Shown: positions 47,521 through 57,665 of the stretch, piece by piece | Layout: the number at the start of each line of letters is the position of its first letter | How positions within the stretch are numbered: position 1 is the stretch's first letter | Assembly (NCBI GenBank): GCA_037957365.1 | Contig: JARHVA010000315.1 | Coordinates: 3,064,001-3,128,000 of the forward strand | Origin: Torreya grandis | Taxonomy: Eukaryota > Streptophyta > Pinopsida > Cupressales > Taxaceae | Reading direction: 5' to 3' | Length of the DNA stretch: 64,000 nucleotides | Position numbers and translations under genes: made by a program | The notes under the pieces: model-generated | Database searches by the model: none | What the model saw: only the letters and a program-made list of their open reading frames with translations | Told to the model about the DNA's origin: nothing

Positions 47521-49172
47521 ATATGATTATGAATTAATGATATACCTAGGGATAAAATTAACTCACTTGATATAAATATTTTTTGCTTTGATGTTCTGAT
47601 TTTAGTGAATTGATTTCCCCAAGTAGGGTAGATTCAACATAAGCTACAAACTTTAATGTGCTACAAGCAAGGCAAAATTTACAAGTTTGGATTACAAGAA
47701 TTGGCTTAGGAGTTAAGTGATCATAAATAATGATGAATGATCACATTGAAGTTTATTCCAAAGGTGTGATAAGTTGATGAAAACATATGTGTGTATGGTA
47801 TAATTACTTTTCAAATAATGAAGAAGCTATAATAAACTAGGCACATGAGGATGGCCTAAAGTAATGAAATAATAATCTGAAGAATGATGTGATGATGTGT
47901 TGAGGGATGAAAACGGTTATGAAGATGGATTGGATATTAACTTTATATCACCACCTTAACCTATGAGTTAATGAATAAATAAATTTCACACAAAAAGTAT
48001 GGACTTACTTCATCATAGGAGGCATATATCTTAGTATTTAAAATGACCAATGTCACCGAGAAGAACACAAAACATGGGAAAACATGAAGGGAAAATTGTC
48101 CTTGATGCTAAGTGAATAACTAGGAAAAGATGATTGGAATAATAAAAATAGATTCTTATGCACAACATGAAGAAGCATTGAGATGTATCAAGCAGTGAAG
48201 TTAATCAGATTCCATGCATTAAAGCAAGAAGTGGAGGACATGGGTAAGCATGGATATAGAAGAATAAAAATCGAATGACTTCACCCTTATTGTTGATGAT
48301 AAAATGGAAGAACAAATATGAAGAGGATAATGAGGTCTCAGATAAATGGGTGATGTTGAGGATGAAGAACCAGGTATTATTGAGTACGAGTGCTTACTTA
48401 GATATAAATAAAATGGAAATTATGGAAGGTTTCTCAAAGGATAAATAACTTTAAAGGATATTTTGTTGGGAAAAGTACCTATATGAAACTTGGAAATTAA
48501 ACCAAGTGAAATTAGGAAAGATAATAAAAATGAGATGAAGAAAAAAATGTATAAGATGAGGGTGGAAGGACGGTAGTGATAAATAGGTAGATTGGGGAAT
48601 TGAAAGGGGATGCGAGAGAATTTTAGTTGTCATGTAGGGGAACATGATATGAGATATGTGGCAACAAATGAAATTAGTGAAGAAAGGTCTAAAGTAGATA
48701 AAGGAGAAAATGAAATGGTGATGAAAATGAAGAATAAGGAAACACATGGAAGAAAGGGATATGGATGAGCAAAGGAGTGGAAAAAGGAAACACAAAGCAT
48801 TACAGGAGAGTAAATAAATAGATGGTATCATGATCAACTAAGCATTGATAGGAAAAGTGATGGTGAGGAAGGTGATGAGCCAAACAAGAAATCATATGGT
48901 GGATTTGGAGATGAAAATGGAATGGAAATATTAAAGGGGTTTAAAAAAATGGGGTGACTGGTGGAGATAGAAGCATGTCACAAGGATGATTGTCAATCAA
49001 CTTGTTAAGAGAGTGACAAGTTAGATGGGTGATTAAAATAGATTGATAAGATGAAATGGCTGAGGTGATGGGTATATGGGTAATGATGGAGTGAAGAGTT
49101 TATTATGGAAGAGGAAAGGAATGAAATTATTAGGAATGATAATGGAAATGAATGGTAAGAATGATAATAACA

Positions 49173-49262
49173 TTGGCTGAGCTTACCCTAGAAACCCAAC
49201 ATAACTGAGCGTTGTAAACATTGTTCAAATGGACATTAAGACAATGTAATTATCCCAAAAGG
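49173..49262. repeat. Dispersed ~90-bp repeat, copy 2
   Basis: Second copy of the repeat described at 47431-47520. Confidence 0.65.
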
Positions 49263-49394
49263 GAAGGGATTACAATGATAAATAGATGATGACTCATGTT
49301 TATTTAATTTTTATTATTCAAATATGGATGAACTTATTAGATTTGAAAATGGACATTAAGGTGTGAATGGATTTTTGTAAAGAGAATAGACTAT

Positions 49395-49740
49395 CATTTT
49401 AGCATGCCTCCTCATATACTTTACAACTTGATTTTTGATGTAATACAAAAAAAATATTCACTATGATACAAAACACCATGATGATCTAGCTACAATGTAC
49501 ATAATGACTGACCACTAATCTAGTTAAAAATGACAAATCGTATCTTGATATGGAAAAATCAAGATAAAATTATTATTTTATGCATACCTCCTCAAATCTT
49601 TACAACTTGATTTTTGATGTAGTACAAAAAAAGATGCACCATGATACAAAACACCATAATGACCTAGCTACAATCTACATAAGGAATGACCTCTAATCCA
49701 ATAAAAATGGCAAACCGTATATTGGTATGGAAAATTTATG
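49395..49740. repeat. Tandem duplication, ~180-bp period
   Basis: The segment with TTTACAACTTGATTTTTGAT, then GATACAAAACACCAT and CTAGCTACAAT occurs twice, starting at about 49397 and 49577. The second copy has scattered changes. Confidence 0.85.
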
Positions 49741-50689
49741 ATAACATTGTTGTTGTATACCGATGAATGGACTCAAGTACAAGCATGAGAAGTCACCATG
49801 ATATGGAAAAAAATATGATGGCCCTATTGATGCATATGAACTGAGTCAAGGCACAATAATAAAAATAATCAAGCAAATTAATAAACAAACACACATAAAT
49901 CCAAAAATAAAATCAATAGAAAGTATCTTGTCATTAATCAAGTTAAAATCCTTGTGTGAAAGGTCAATGATAAAGCTAGATGGTGCCCCAAGTAAGGATA
50001 CATGTAAGGGAATGGACATGGAAATAATGTTCCTAATGAAGATACTATGATCTAGGTCAAAATTGATAAAGGATTTAAACCCAACCTAAGATAAGAGTGC
50101 TTACGTGAACTCTAGGTTTTGTGTCTTTATATCACTATTTTTGGTATTTTTTATATTTTACTAATGTTTTTGGAATTTTTAAATAATTATATAATAAAGG
50201 GTGTCTAAGATGTGTGTATACTATCTACTGACAAAGGAAAAGTCAACTCTAGCAATGTATATGGAAAGAGATATGGGATGTGAAAGACAAATTAATAGAC
50301 ATGGCCAAAATGAAGATCTCCAAATATCACAAAATAGGGAAGCTACTCCCTGTGTCACTCTAATATCTTGTTGTAAAGAATTTTTCACACTCTAATATCT
50401 CAAAACTAATCTCACCTTGTGGTAGTTGTAAATCATCGCCAAGGTCAAAGCAAGACAGGGTTTGTTGGATAATGATATGGATTGGATGGAGGGACATAGA
50501 AGGATGTAGACTCCTCCCAAGCACAAGGGTAATCATAGATAATGGACTGTTATACATGACACCGAAAAAATTATTTTCACCATGTTATTTATCTAAGTTT
50601 CCATAAAAATGGTTTTCACCTTCAAATGAACTATTTCTCTTTATCTTTTATTTTTTATTTTTTATTTATTTTTGTGATTTTTTAATTTT

Positions 50690-51960
50690 TAAAATGACAT
50701 AAAGCATATAAATGCTTGAGGTGCATGATATTAATGGGCTCATCTAGTTCTCATTCATCTTCTATGGCCAATCTATAAGCACTAGGTTCATACTAAGCAA
50801 CTTGATGATGTATCAACCTAGCCAATTAGGCTCAAACTTGCATTTTTTCTCTCAAATTTTCATTTATATTCCTTTGATTTTATTTAAGCAAAAGGCCACC
50901 AACTTCAAACTCTCAAGATTTGATTTTGTTTTTATAATTATGATGCATCCTATTTTGATAAGCCTTGAGATGATTTAGCATTATCAATATATCCTCATCA
51001 AGGAGTTATAACTCTTATATCTATGCAACCTTGTAATCATCATCATCAATGACGTCCTACAATAAAATACATGGGAAGGTTAACTCGATCTAAATAGGTA
51101 GGATTGCTTATGATCCAAAGACTAGGGAATAAGGTGTAACAAATGTGAGAGTTTGAATGTTGGTTTGGTAAGCCCATAAGTCAAGAAATAATTATAAATG
51201 TCAATAATGGCTAACATCACTAATAGTCTTTTTGAAGATTTTAAGGAACTTTTTGTTGGATGCCTCAGTTTGGACATTGTATTATGGATAATAAGGAATG
51301 GATCATATGTGTCAGATATGGAATTAGAAACAAAGGGATTTAAAACCCTTATTCTTTAAGGTTTTTCCATTATCACAAATGATGTTGGATGGGATGCCAT
51401 ACTGGAAAATGATATGATTAAAATTAAATTTAGATATTTGTTTCCTGCTTACATAAGTGAGATGGATTGGCTGAACCCAATATGTAAAATACTTAGTAGT
51501 AGTTAGGGTGTGCTTATGACTATTATATGAATTAGGGTTTATATTCCTTATGAGATCAAATCCCCGTGTTAAAATTGACCAAGGATTTGTAATTGGATTA
51601 AATGCTTATGATGGAGCATGAATCAGGTCACTATGCTTCAAAAAAACAACACACTTTTTGACATATACACTTGCAACAATTTCGATAGTGATCCAATAGT
51701 ATCATGTGTGAAATATTTTCTTAGAAAGGACCATTCTAATAGTATGGGTCCCAAAAATCTTGTCGTAAATGTCTTTGATGGATAAATTAGCCTTTCTAAA
51801 ATTAAAAAAATGAAATAGGGTTCTAGCATAGCCTCTATGATAGAGTGTGCTACCAAGTAAGGTATATCAAGTTGTGTTATGGATGAAGAATTTGTGTTGG
51901 TTACATGATAAGTATTTTTTAAGGATGTGATCATGAATATAAATATAGATATTGTTATAC
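50690..51960 (-). pseudogene. Integrase of the Tat element
   Basis: Minus strand. The HHCC part runs from about 51900: LYHRGYARTLFHF, IHGG-like to GTH---MVLSKKIFHT, YYWITIEIVASVYVKKC and SDLIHAPS. The core: NPWSILTRGFDLI (first Asp, near 51575), YFTYWVQPI, FQYGIPSNIICDNGKTLKNK (second Asp, near 51400). The Glu region is badly decayed. The C-terminal domain at 50880-50690 reads IREKKCKFEPNWLG-like, YIIK and a following L-I-D block. A 120-codon open stretch in another frame overlaps 52000-51638; it is a shadow. Confidence 0.85.
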
Positions 51961-52079
51961 CAAGGTAAACTGGGACAAACAATCTCACATACCATTTCAA
52001 ATTCTAGATGATCATATACAAGGATGATGAGTTATTCAATCAGGAACTGATCTTGATGGATATACGAAGACATTTCAAG

Positions 52080-52470
52080 AAGTAAACCAATAGTATCCAT
52101 GGCATAAGTTGGATTGATATTTACCCTTGGTACTTTCTCAAACTATATGTGTTAAAAATATTACTTAAGGTTATTTTTCATGGCTTTTTATGGAATGAGT
52201 TTGTTGTATTTTGTTTGATATTGATCATTTACTTGATTGATGATTAACTGAGAATTGCTAAAGACTGGCAAATGTTGAATGTCCTATTGGATAACAATCA
52301 AAAGTCTTACAAGAATGGTCTCATATTCTACAAAATTATTTGTACATGGGAATCCAATATGAAAATCATTGGGGATAAGATCTCCTTATCGTGTGACAAA
52401 TAAAACACCTACCTGCGAGGCTTAGGTTGTGAATGACCCATCAAAATAGAGGTTCCATTATTTTGATTCT
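52080..52470 (-). pseudogene. Second (archaeal-type) RNase H of the Tat element
   Basis: Minus strand: WNLYFDGSFTT (D of the catalytic DG), GVLFVTR, then CTNNFVEYETILVRLL (family N-N-x-A-E-Y-E-A-L-x-x-G-L), LPVFSNSQLIINQVND (D-S-x-L-x-I-N-Q-V; Asp read as Asn here) and QTKYNKLIP. A VPRV-like segment then AMDTIGLLLEM ends the domain. An extra RNase H of this type between RNase H and integrase defines the plant Tat clade. Confidence 0.85.
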
Positions 52471-52539
52471 TTAATGGAGAAAGGGGACTCATCTAGAAAC
52501 CCAAATGTTAATAGTTGTGCATCTTCTAATGGAGTTTTT

Positions 52540-53010
52540 GATAATTGATCAGTAATGACCTACCCTTAAATAACTTTCTGATTGGTGTATCTAATGTCAA
52601 ATTCATTTAAGAGCATAATCTATTTGGCCATATGAACTGTCAATGATACTTTAGATAGAAGATATTTGAGTGGATCAACTTTTGCAATGATGATGGTATG
52701 ATTGTTGCATATGTAATGTCACAAATTTTAAGAGGTGAAAACTACTACTAAACATGCCTTTTCAAGATGAATGAATATGTTTATAGGTGACCAATGTCTT
52801 TCTCAAGTAATAAACTACTCTTTCTTTACCATTATCATCATGTTGAGCCAAAAGTTACCCCAAGGCATGTTGAGTAGCTAATATGTAAAGTAAACAATGA
52901 ATTTCCTTGTAATTGAGGGGCCAACACTAGCGGATTAGCCAAATATGCCTTTATTTGATCAAACACCTCTTGATAATCCTTGTTCCATTAGAATGAATTT
53001 CCCTTTTTTA
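52540..53010 (-). pseudogene. Tat RNase H (RT-linked)
   Basis: Minus strand: KEFIVYFTY, MPWG then LLAQHDDNGKERVVYYLRKT, TYKHIHSS then FHLLKFVTLHM. After a shift it continues KYLLSKVSLTVHMAKQIMLL, NEFDIRYTNQKVI. This matches the Ty3/gypsy RNase H and tether (L-L-A-Q, Y-Y-L-S-R-T-L, Y-S-x-x-E-K, R-x-A-K-W-x-x-x-L-x-E-F-D-I-x-Y). Stops present. Confidence 0.85.
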
Positions 53011-53249
53011 ATAGGTGTGTGAAGGGATGACAATGGTCTGTAAGTTATGAAATGAATTTGTGAATAATCTGAATGTTTCCTTCTAAGTTACATAATTGTT
53101 TTAGATTGGATGGTGGAAGAATTTTTGATATGGCCTTGAAATTAGTTGGGTCAACTTAAATATCTCTCTTAGAGACAATCAAACCCAACAAATTTATAAT
53201 TATGACACCGAAGACTCACTACTTGGGATTTAATCTGAAAATGTATTTT

Positions 53250-53686
53250 TGAATTCATTCAAAGATCATGTGCAAAATTGCTAAATGTTTTACTCTTGTT
53301 TTTGAATTTCCAAGGATATCATCCACATAATATTCCACAATATCATGCATCATGTCATGGAAGATAATAGTCATGGATCTATGATAAGTGGCACTAGTGT
53401 TCTTTAGGATAAAATACATGACCTGATAACAAAACATTCCTCATAGGGTGGTGAACATAGTCTTATGTTGATCCTCAAGTGTTATATTGGTTTTTTTATA
53501 GCCTGAAAGCCATCCATACATGATAACATCTCATATTTATTTGTGGAATCAACTACAATATCAATATTAGGTAAATTAAAATCATAGTTTGGGAAAAGTT
53601 TATTGATATCACATAAATAAGTGCAAATGTAGATTCTTGATGTTTTTATTGATAGGAATAATGTTGCATATCCAATTTGAAAAATC
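53250..53686 (-). pseudogene. Tat RT, downstream fragment
   Basis: Minus strand, resuming exactly at the LINE target site. In order: PIDFSNWICNIIPI (W-x-x-N-x-V-P-V), LCDINKLFPNYDFNLPNID (R-D-L-N-K-x-x-P-K-D-x-F-P-L-P), STNKYEMLSCMDGFQ, then, after a shift, LKNTSATYHRSMTIIFHDM and the catalytic box IVEYYVDDILG (53350-53310). The YVDD box is intact here. Frame shifts and stops elsewhere inactivate the protein. Confidence 0.92.
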
Positions 53687-53702
53687 AATAGGTCAAATAA
53701 AC
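53687..53702. repeat. Target-site duplication of the nested LINE, left
   Basis: AATAGGTCAAATAAAC, identical to 58820-58835. It flanks the poly(A) side of the minus-strand LINE. Confidence 0.93.
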
Positions 53703-53739
53703 TTTTTTTTTTTTTAAAAGGGGTAAAAACTTTATTAAA

Positions 53740-54560
53740 CTTAAAACATAAAATTACAAAAGCTTCCAAATAGCCCAAAAGACAAGCAAACCAAGAACAA
53801 CAGCCTCAAACCTCAACTCCACCAATATCTCCATCAAGAATGGGTTCCAGTTCCTGATGTAAATCACTAGGCAGCTGCTCCCATTCATCCACCTTGCGGC
53901 CTTCTCCCTCTTTCGATGCCCATTTTTCCAAACAATCAGCCACCCTATTCCACTCCCGTGGAATGTGGGCATAGGATACCGACTCCATGCAAGAACTCAC
54001 CTGTAAAATCTGCTGCACTATCATGGCCAAGTGCTAGCTCACATTAGAAATTTTCCTTTCCAGGATCAAGTTAATCAAGACCTGAGATCAGCTTCGTAGA
54101 TCACCCTCCTCCAACCCAAAGCATAAGTTCTCCTCAAAGCATATAGGATATCCAAACCTTCCATATTATTAACTGTCTGCACTCCCTGATATGCTGAGAA
54201 AATAAAAACCACCGATCCTAAAAAATATCTAACAATCCCCCCAATCCCAGCCACCCCTGGGTTGCCCCTGGATGACCCATCCGTATTAATTTTCAAAAGC
54301 CCAACAGGTGGAGGCATCGACTTCCCCAATCATTGAACTTTCCTCTGCCCCTATGTACCACGTCTGACACAAGCTGAAATCACAGATAACTCCCTTATGC
54401 CAAATCATTCCAGCACCTCAGCGTCCCCTTTATTCAATGGTAGCATAACCTCACTCTTCACTTCAATAGATTGCTAGATCATTCCCTTAATTTTTCTCTA
54501 AACCTGCTGAGGCACCAATCTTTCTTCCTTAAAAATCCTCTAGTTTCTTTCTAGCCAAAC
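53740..54560 (-). pseudogene. LINE ORF2 C-terminal RNase H
   Basis: Minus strand from the Copia junction: VWLERN-RIFKEERL, then a degenerate linker. Then comes the RNase H: GLLKINTDGSSRGNPGVAGI (54305-54246), GVQTVNNMEGLDILYALRRT, RRVIYEADLRS; after a shift, SVSYAHIPREWNRVADCLEK (53970-53911) and LHQELEPIL. These match plant LINE RNase H: DGS-x(2)-NP-G, E-x-x-A, the D near E-x-D, and the H-I-x-R-x-x-N-x-x-A-D block. Only a few lesions separate it from an open frame, so this LINE is younger than the Tat host. Confidence 0.92.
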
Positions 54561-54644
54561 TTGCCAGAGCAGGAACACAGGGCCAGTGTACCACGCATCC
54601 TACAAGACAGAAGTTCAAGAAGGGGGACGGCCCACTCTAGACCA

Positions 54645-54649
54645 AAAAT
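54645..54649. repeat. Copia target-site duplication, left
   Basis: AAAAT, repeated at 58693-58697. Five bases is the usual copia length. Confidence 0.85.
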
Positions 54650-55696
54650 TGTTAGGTTGTGGAGCTAAAAGCTTCACTGATGCAAATAGAGGAGGAGGTT
54701 TCAGGAAGGTTGCTGAGTGTGTCAGGCACCGGCGTCAGTCAGGCCAACCAACGTCGGTAGGGAGGAGACAGGAAGGCAACCGATGTCGGTCAGAAGTCAG
54801 CCAGTGTCAGCACCCCCCAAGCATACAGGGACCGACGTCGGTCACCTGTGGTTCGAGCTGTGAGTATGTTACGGGCAGTTAGTTGACGAACTATGTGTTT
54901 GGATGTTGAGAGACAAATTTAGACTAAGAGTTGCGGATCTAATTATTGTAATTGGATGTCTAATTATTGTTTGGATGAGATCTATATAATAGACTCATGG
55001 ATTGTATTGAATGTTTTGCTAGAGAGTAAGAGAGCAATATTATAAGCTCCTTCTGTGTGTGAGGTGAGCAATGGTGTGTTCCTCCTAGTGCCACAGTACC
55101 AAGGGTGGGTGCTAGTTTTGGAGAGTCAACAGGATTCTTTAGGGGTGTATGATCTTAGTCAGCTGGTGTGCATGGCTTCTATAAGAGATCTACATGGTAA
55201 GTAAGATCATTGATATGTAGGTGTATGTGTGTGCAAGGTCAAGGTTCATAGGTGTGCAGAACTAGATTGATTTGTAGGTGTGCAAGATCAGAGAGGACAG
55301 CAACACAACAGGGAGCAGAATCAGGTGGGATCTACTTGAAGTACGTTGAGTACTTGTGGAGTGCATGGAGCACTTGTGGAGTGCATGGAGCACAGGTATA
55401 AGGTGAACACCAACTCTGTGTTTGAGTTGGGTGTTGGGACCTAAGAGAGATAGCTTTGAGGAGAGAATTACTATTCACTTGAGGTGTGGGAAGCCTCTGA
55501 AGAGGTGGTGGAGAAGAAGTGGCATCTTCTTTATTGTATTCTTTTTTGTATGAGTATTAATACAAGTTGTGTATTGTCTCTCATATCATGTGTTATTTCT
55601 GGATTCTAGTTACTTGTTGATTCTGGTTATTTCCGCATATTAAGTTGCTTGTATTTGGTAATCAATTGTGTGCTTCCGATTATTCATATCCCAACA
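54650..55696 (+). repeat. 5' LTR of the Copia element
   Basis: 1047 bp, TG...CA. A TATA box (TATATAAT, about 54983-54990) sits in GAGATCTATATAATAG. An ACCGACGTCGGT palindrome is at 54831-54842, with several diverged copies nearby. A 20-bp segment (ACTTGTGGAGTGCATGGAGC) is present twice at about 55350-55392, while the 3' LTR has it once. This explains the 20-bp length difference. Confidence 0.95.
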
Positions 55697-55697
55697 T

Positions 55698-55711
55698 GTG
55701 GTATCAGAGCT
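55698..55711 (+). other. Copia primer-binding site (tRNA-iMet)
   Basis: TGGTATCAGAGC begins within two bases of the LTR end (CCCAACA TG TGGTATCAGAGC). It is the standard initiator-Met tRNA primer site of plant copia elements. Confidence 0.92.
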
Positions 55712-55768
55712 AAGGTTGCAGGGAGTAGGTTTTGTGTTTGGTTATAGGTCACTCTCAGGGGTTTCTGA

Positions 55769-56140
55769 TTGAGTGGGAGTAGAGCAATGGTAGATCAAAG
55801 TAAGCTAAGAATGGAGGAGTTAAAAAGCACAGATGGTCACTTACGGTCCTATGGAAAGAAAGAGAAGGTAAAAGAAAATTGTTGGTTTGTGGAAGATCAG
55901 CATGAAGGAATTGAAGATGCAGATGGTGCAGGTGTTGTTGCACAGGACACTCTGAGAGGTTTCTTGGATAAAGTAGAATCTTGTTTCACAGATTTTGTGG
56001 CCTCTTTCCATGCAGCCCCAGATAGAGGAGCTGGTGAGCCTTGCCAAAGAATTGGCAAAAGGGAAGTGGAGCTAAAATTGCAGGCGGCCAACACACAGGT
56101 GTTGAAGGAGGTCATGCAGGTCCCAGGTTTGGAGATATAG
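55769..56140 (+). pseudogene. Open leader/gag-position frame of the Copia element
   Basis: A 123-codon open frame; a later ATG at 55790 gives MVDQSKLRMEELKSTDGH. It is rich in Glu, Lys and Asp and occupies the gag position just after the primer site. It does not show the usual copia gag landmarks (a W-K-x-x-M block or zinc knuckle), so it may be a rearranged gag start. It is open throughout, in keeping with the element's youth. Confidence 0.45.
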
Positions 56141-56194
56141 CTAATTTCTTTAGAAAGGTTGGGTGATGAGAGATGCACAAGAACTCTCACAGCG

Positions 56195-56400
56195 AATACA
56201 CTTGAATTAGCTGGTGGTAAGAAAATAGGTACTCTTTATCTACTTGTTTATATTACTGATTCTTCTTCTGTTGTGGAGACGTGGCTTCGTAGGCTTGGTC
56301 ACATGAGCAGAAAGGAGATACATGTTCTTAAGTGGAAGACTGACATATTTGACAGGCTTAAGAACTGGAAAGCCTTGGTGTTTATGGAGGATATGGCAGA
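56195..56400 (+). pseudogene. GAG-pre-integrase fragment of the Copia element
   Basis: Within a 97-codon open frame: GKKIGTLYLLVYITDSSSVV, TWLRRLGHMSRKEIHVLK. This is the copia GAG-pre-integrase domain (G-x-L-Y, then W-H-x-R-L-G-H-M-S-x-K-G-x-x-x-L), which normally binds zinc ahead of integrase. The expected integrase core does not follow; sequence switches to an LTR-like CGACGTCGG-rich segment at about 56500. Confidence 0.8.
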
Positions 56401-56504
56401 CAGAGACCAGTGGATGGGCTGGATACTTCTGAGCAGGGCAGTTTGGACATGAGACTTGATTCAAAGGAGCTCACGGGTAAAAAGTCATCACTTACAAGAA
56501 AACA

Positions 56505-56715
56505 CAGGTACCGACATCGGTAGGAAAACCGACGTTGGTAGTAGATAAGACTGATGTCGGTCACGAGGACCGACGTCGGTAGTAGGAGACACCAACGTCA
56601 GCAGAGTTGGTAGTCAGGACAGGCGCAGGAACTAATGTCGGTTGAATGCAGACTGTGTGGTGACCAAGGTCGGTCACTGTAATAGATTTTGGGCAGACAG
56701 TTAGCTGTCAAGGAT
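56505..56715 (+). repeat. Internal array of CGACGTCGG palindromes (LTR-related)
   Basis: Diverged copies of ACCGACGTCGGT: ACCGACATCGGT, ACCGACGTTGGT, CTGATGTCGGT, a perfect one at 56569-56580, ACCAACGTCAGC and others. The part after it (GGTCGGTCACTGTAATAGAT, then GGGCAGACAGTTAGCTG) parallels the LTR stretch GTCGGTCACCTGTGG to GGGCAGTTAGTTGACG. A piece of LTR U3 therefore seems to be embedded in the interior. Confidence 0.75.
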
Positions 56716-57084
56716 TCTCAAACGCCCATATGGAGGATTGAAGATGTAAGTAGGCCTCAAATTCATTGTTCCTCTTCTTTATACTTGTTGCTGATTGCAG
56801 AGCAAGAAGGATCCAGGAAACAGTGGGAGCGTGGCAGGAATATGATGCAGAACCAAGCGGAGATTTGGTAGGGTTGCTAGCAAGTATGAAAGCACAGAGA
56901 TGAATGGATACCTTAGTTGAAGAATAGAGAGAATGGACACATGAGATAGAAGGCCAAGTCATATGGTCTTGAGGAAGCTGCAGGACAGTGGTACAGGGTT
57001 TGACAGGTGGATGACAAAGCATGGCTTTAGTCAATGTTAGTGTAACCATTGTGTTTGTCTTACCAGGGGGATGATGAGTCATGA

Positions 57085-57600
57085 CATCATTCTATTTTTG
57101 TATGTGGATGGTATGTTTGCTAGCAAGATTGTACATACAGGGTTTTGCTGAGCTAAGGGTAAGATTAGTTTAGTGATTTTCTATGAAGAATTTGGAGCAG
57201 CAAAATTCTTTGGCATAGGAGACATGGGAGATCACAGGTTGATTTTGTCTCCAGTGGGAGCTGGTGTGAATCAGGTGTTGGTGAGGTTCATTATGCAGGA
57301 TGTAGAGCCAGAGCACACTAAGGGCTAGACAGTTTAGTGTCCAAAATCACATGAGGTCTGGTATAGACCTGAGTTTGCCCAAGTAGTGGGTGTTGTCAGA
57401 GAGTTAGGAGCCAATTCGAAGAAGTGAGTTCTCAGGTATTTGAGAGGGACCAGCAGTAGGGATTCATGCTACGTAGGGTCAGGACTTCACTACATGGGTT
57501 TGTAGGTTTGGATGTGGTAGGGTACTCGGATGATAGGAGGTACACCACAATTTGTGTGGTGGGTTGTCTTCAAGATTGATCTTGAAGAGGGATATAAGCT
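57085..57600 (+). pseudogene. Copia RT end and RNase H fragment
   Basis: Fragments in shifted frames: FLYVDGMFASKI (family L-L-Y-V-D-D-M-L-I-A, with the second Asp as Gly), ISLVIFYEEFGAAKFFGIGD (L-G-x-A-K-Y-F-L-G-I), VGVVRELGANSKK and VLRYLRGTSS (W-I-L-R-Y-L-R-G-T), then LDVVGYSDDRRYTTICVVG (G-Y-x-D-A-D-x-A-G-D-x-D-x-R-R-S-T-T). The end of this domain runs to the polypurine tract, as normal for copia. Gag, integrase core and most RT are missing upstream. Confidence 0.82.
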
Positions 57601-57654
57601 GGGAAATAGATTAGACAGGGTACAGGTACAGGTACAGTGCAGCTATTTATCTCC

Positions 57655-57665
57655 AAGTGGGAGAT
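57655..57665 (+). other. Copia polypurine tract
   Basis: AAGTGGGAGAT directly before TGTTAGG, the 3' LTR start. CCAAGTGGGAGATTGTTAGG is a typical plant copia interior/LTR junction. Confidence 0.9.

Larger units (their letters stand above)
45282..50690. other. Low-complexity flank, possible LTR of the Tat element
   Basis: No gene recognised. The strand is purine-rich (GATGAATGG-like) from 46 to 49.3 kb. A 128-codon minus-strand open frame at 48837-48451 is a chance product of this purine bias. Because Tat integrase ends near 50690 on the minus strand, the 3' LTR should lie here. A purine-rich minus-strand segment, CTTGGGAGGAG (complement of about 50508-50518), is a candidate polypurine tract. 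The LTR borders could not be fixed. Confidence 0.35.

Noticed and set aside
48451..48837. 128-codon minus-strand open frame rich in Ser/Phe/His/Pro
   Set aside because: It is the complement of a purine-rich low-complexity stretch, which removes stop codons; no motif or domain.
55841..56464. Minus-strand open frames in the Copia interior
   Set aside because: They are shadows of plus-strand frames with clear copia motifs (TWLRRLGHMS).
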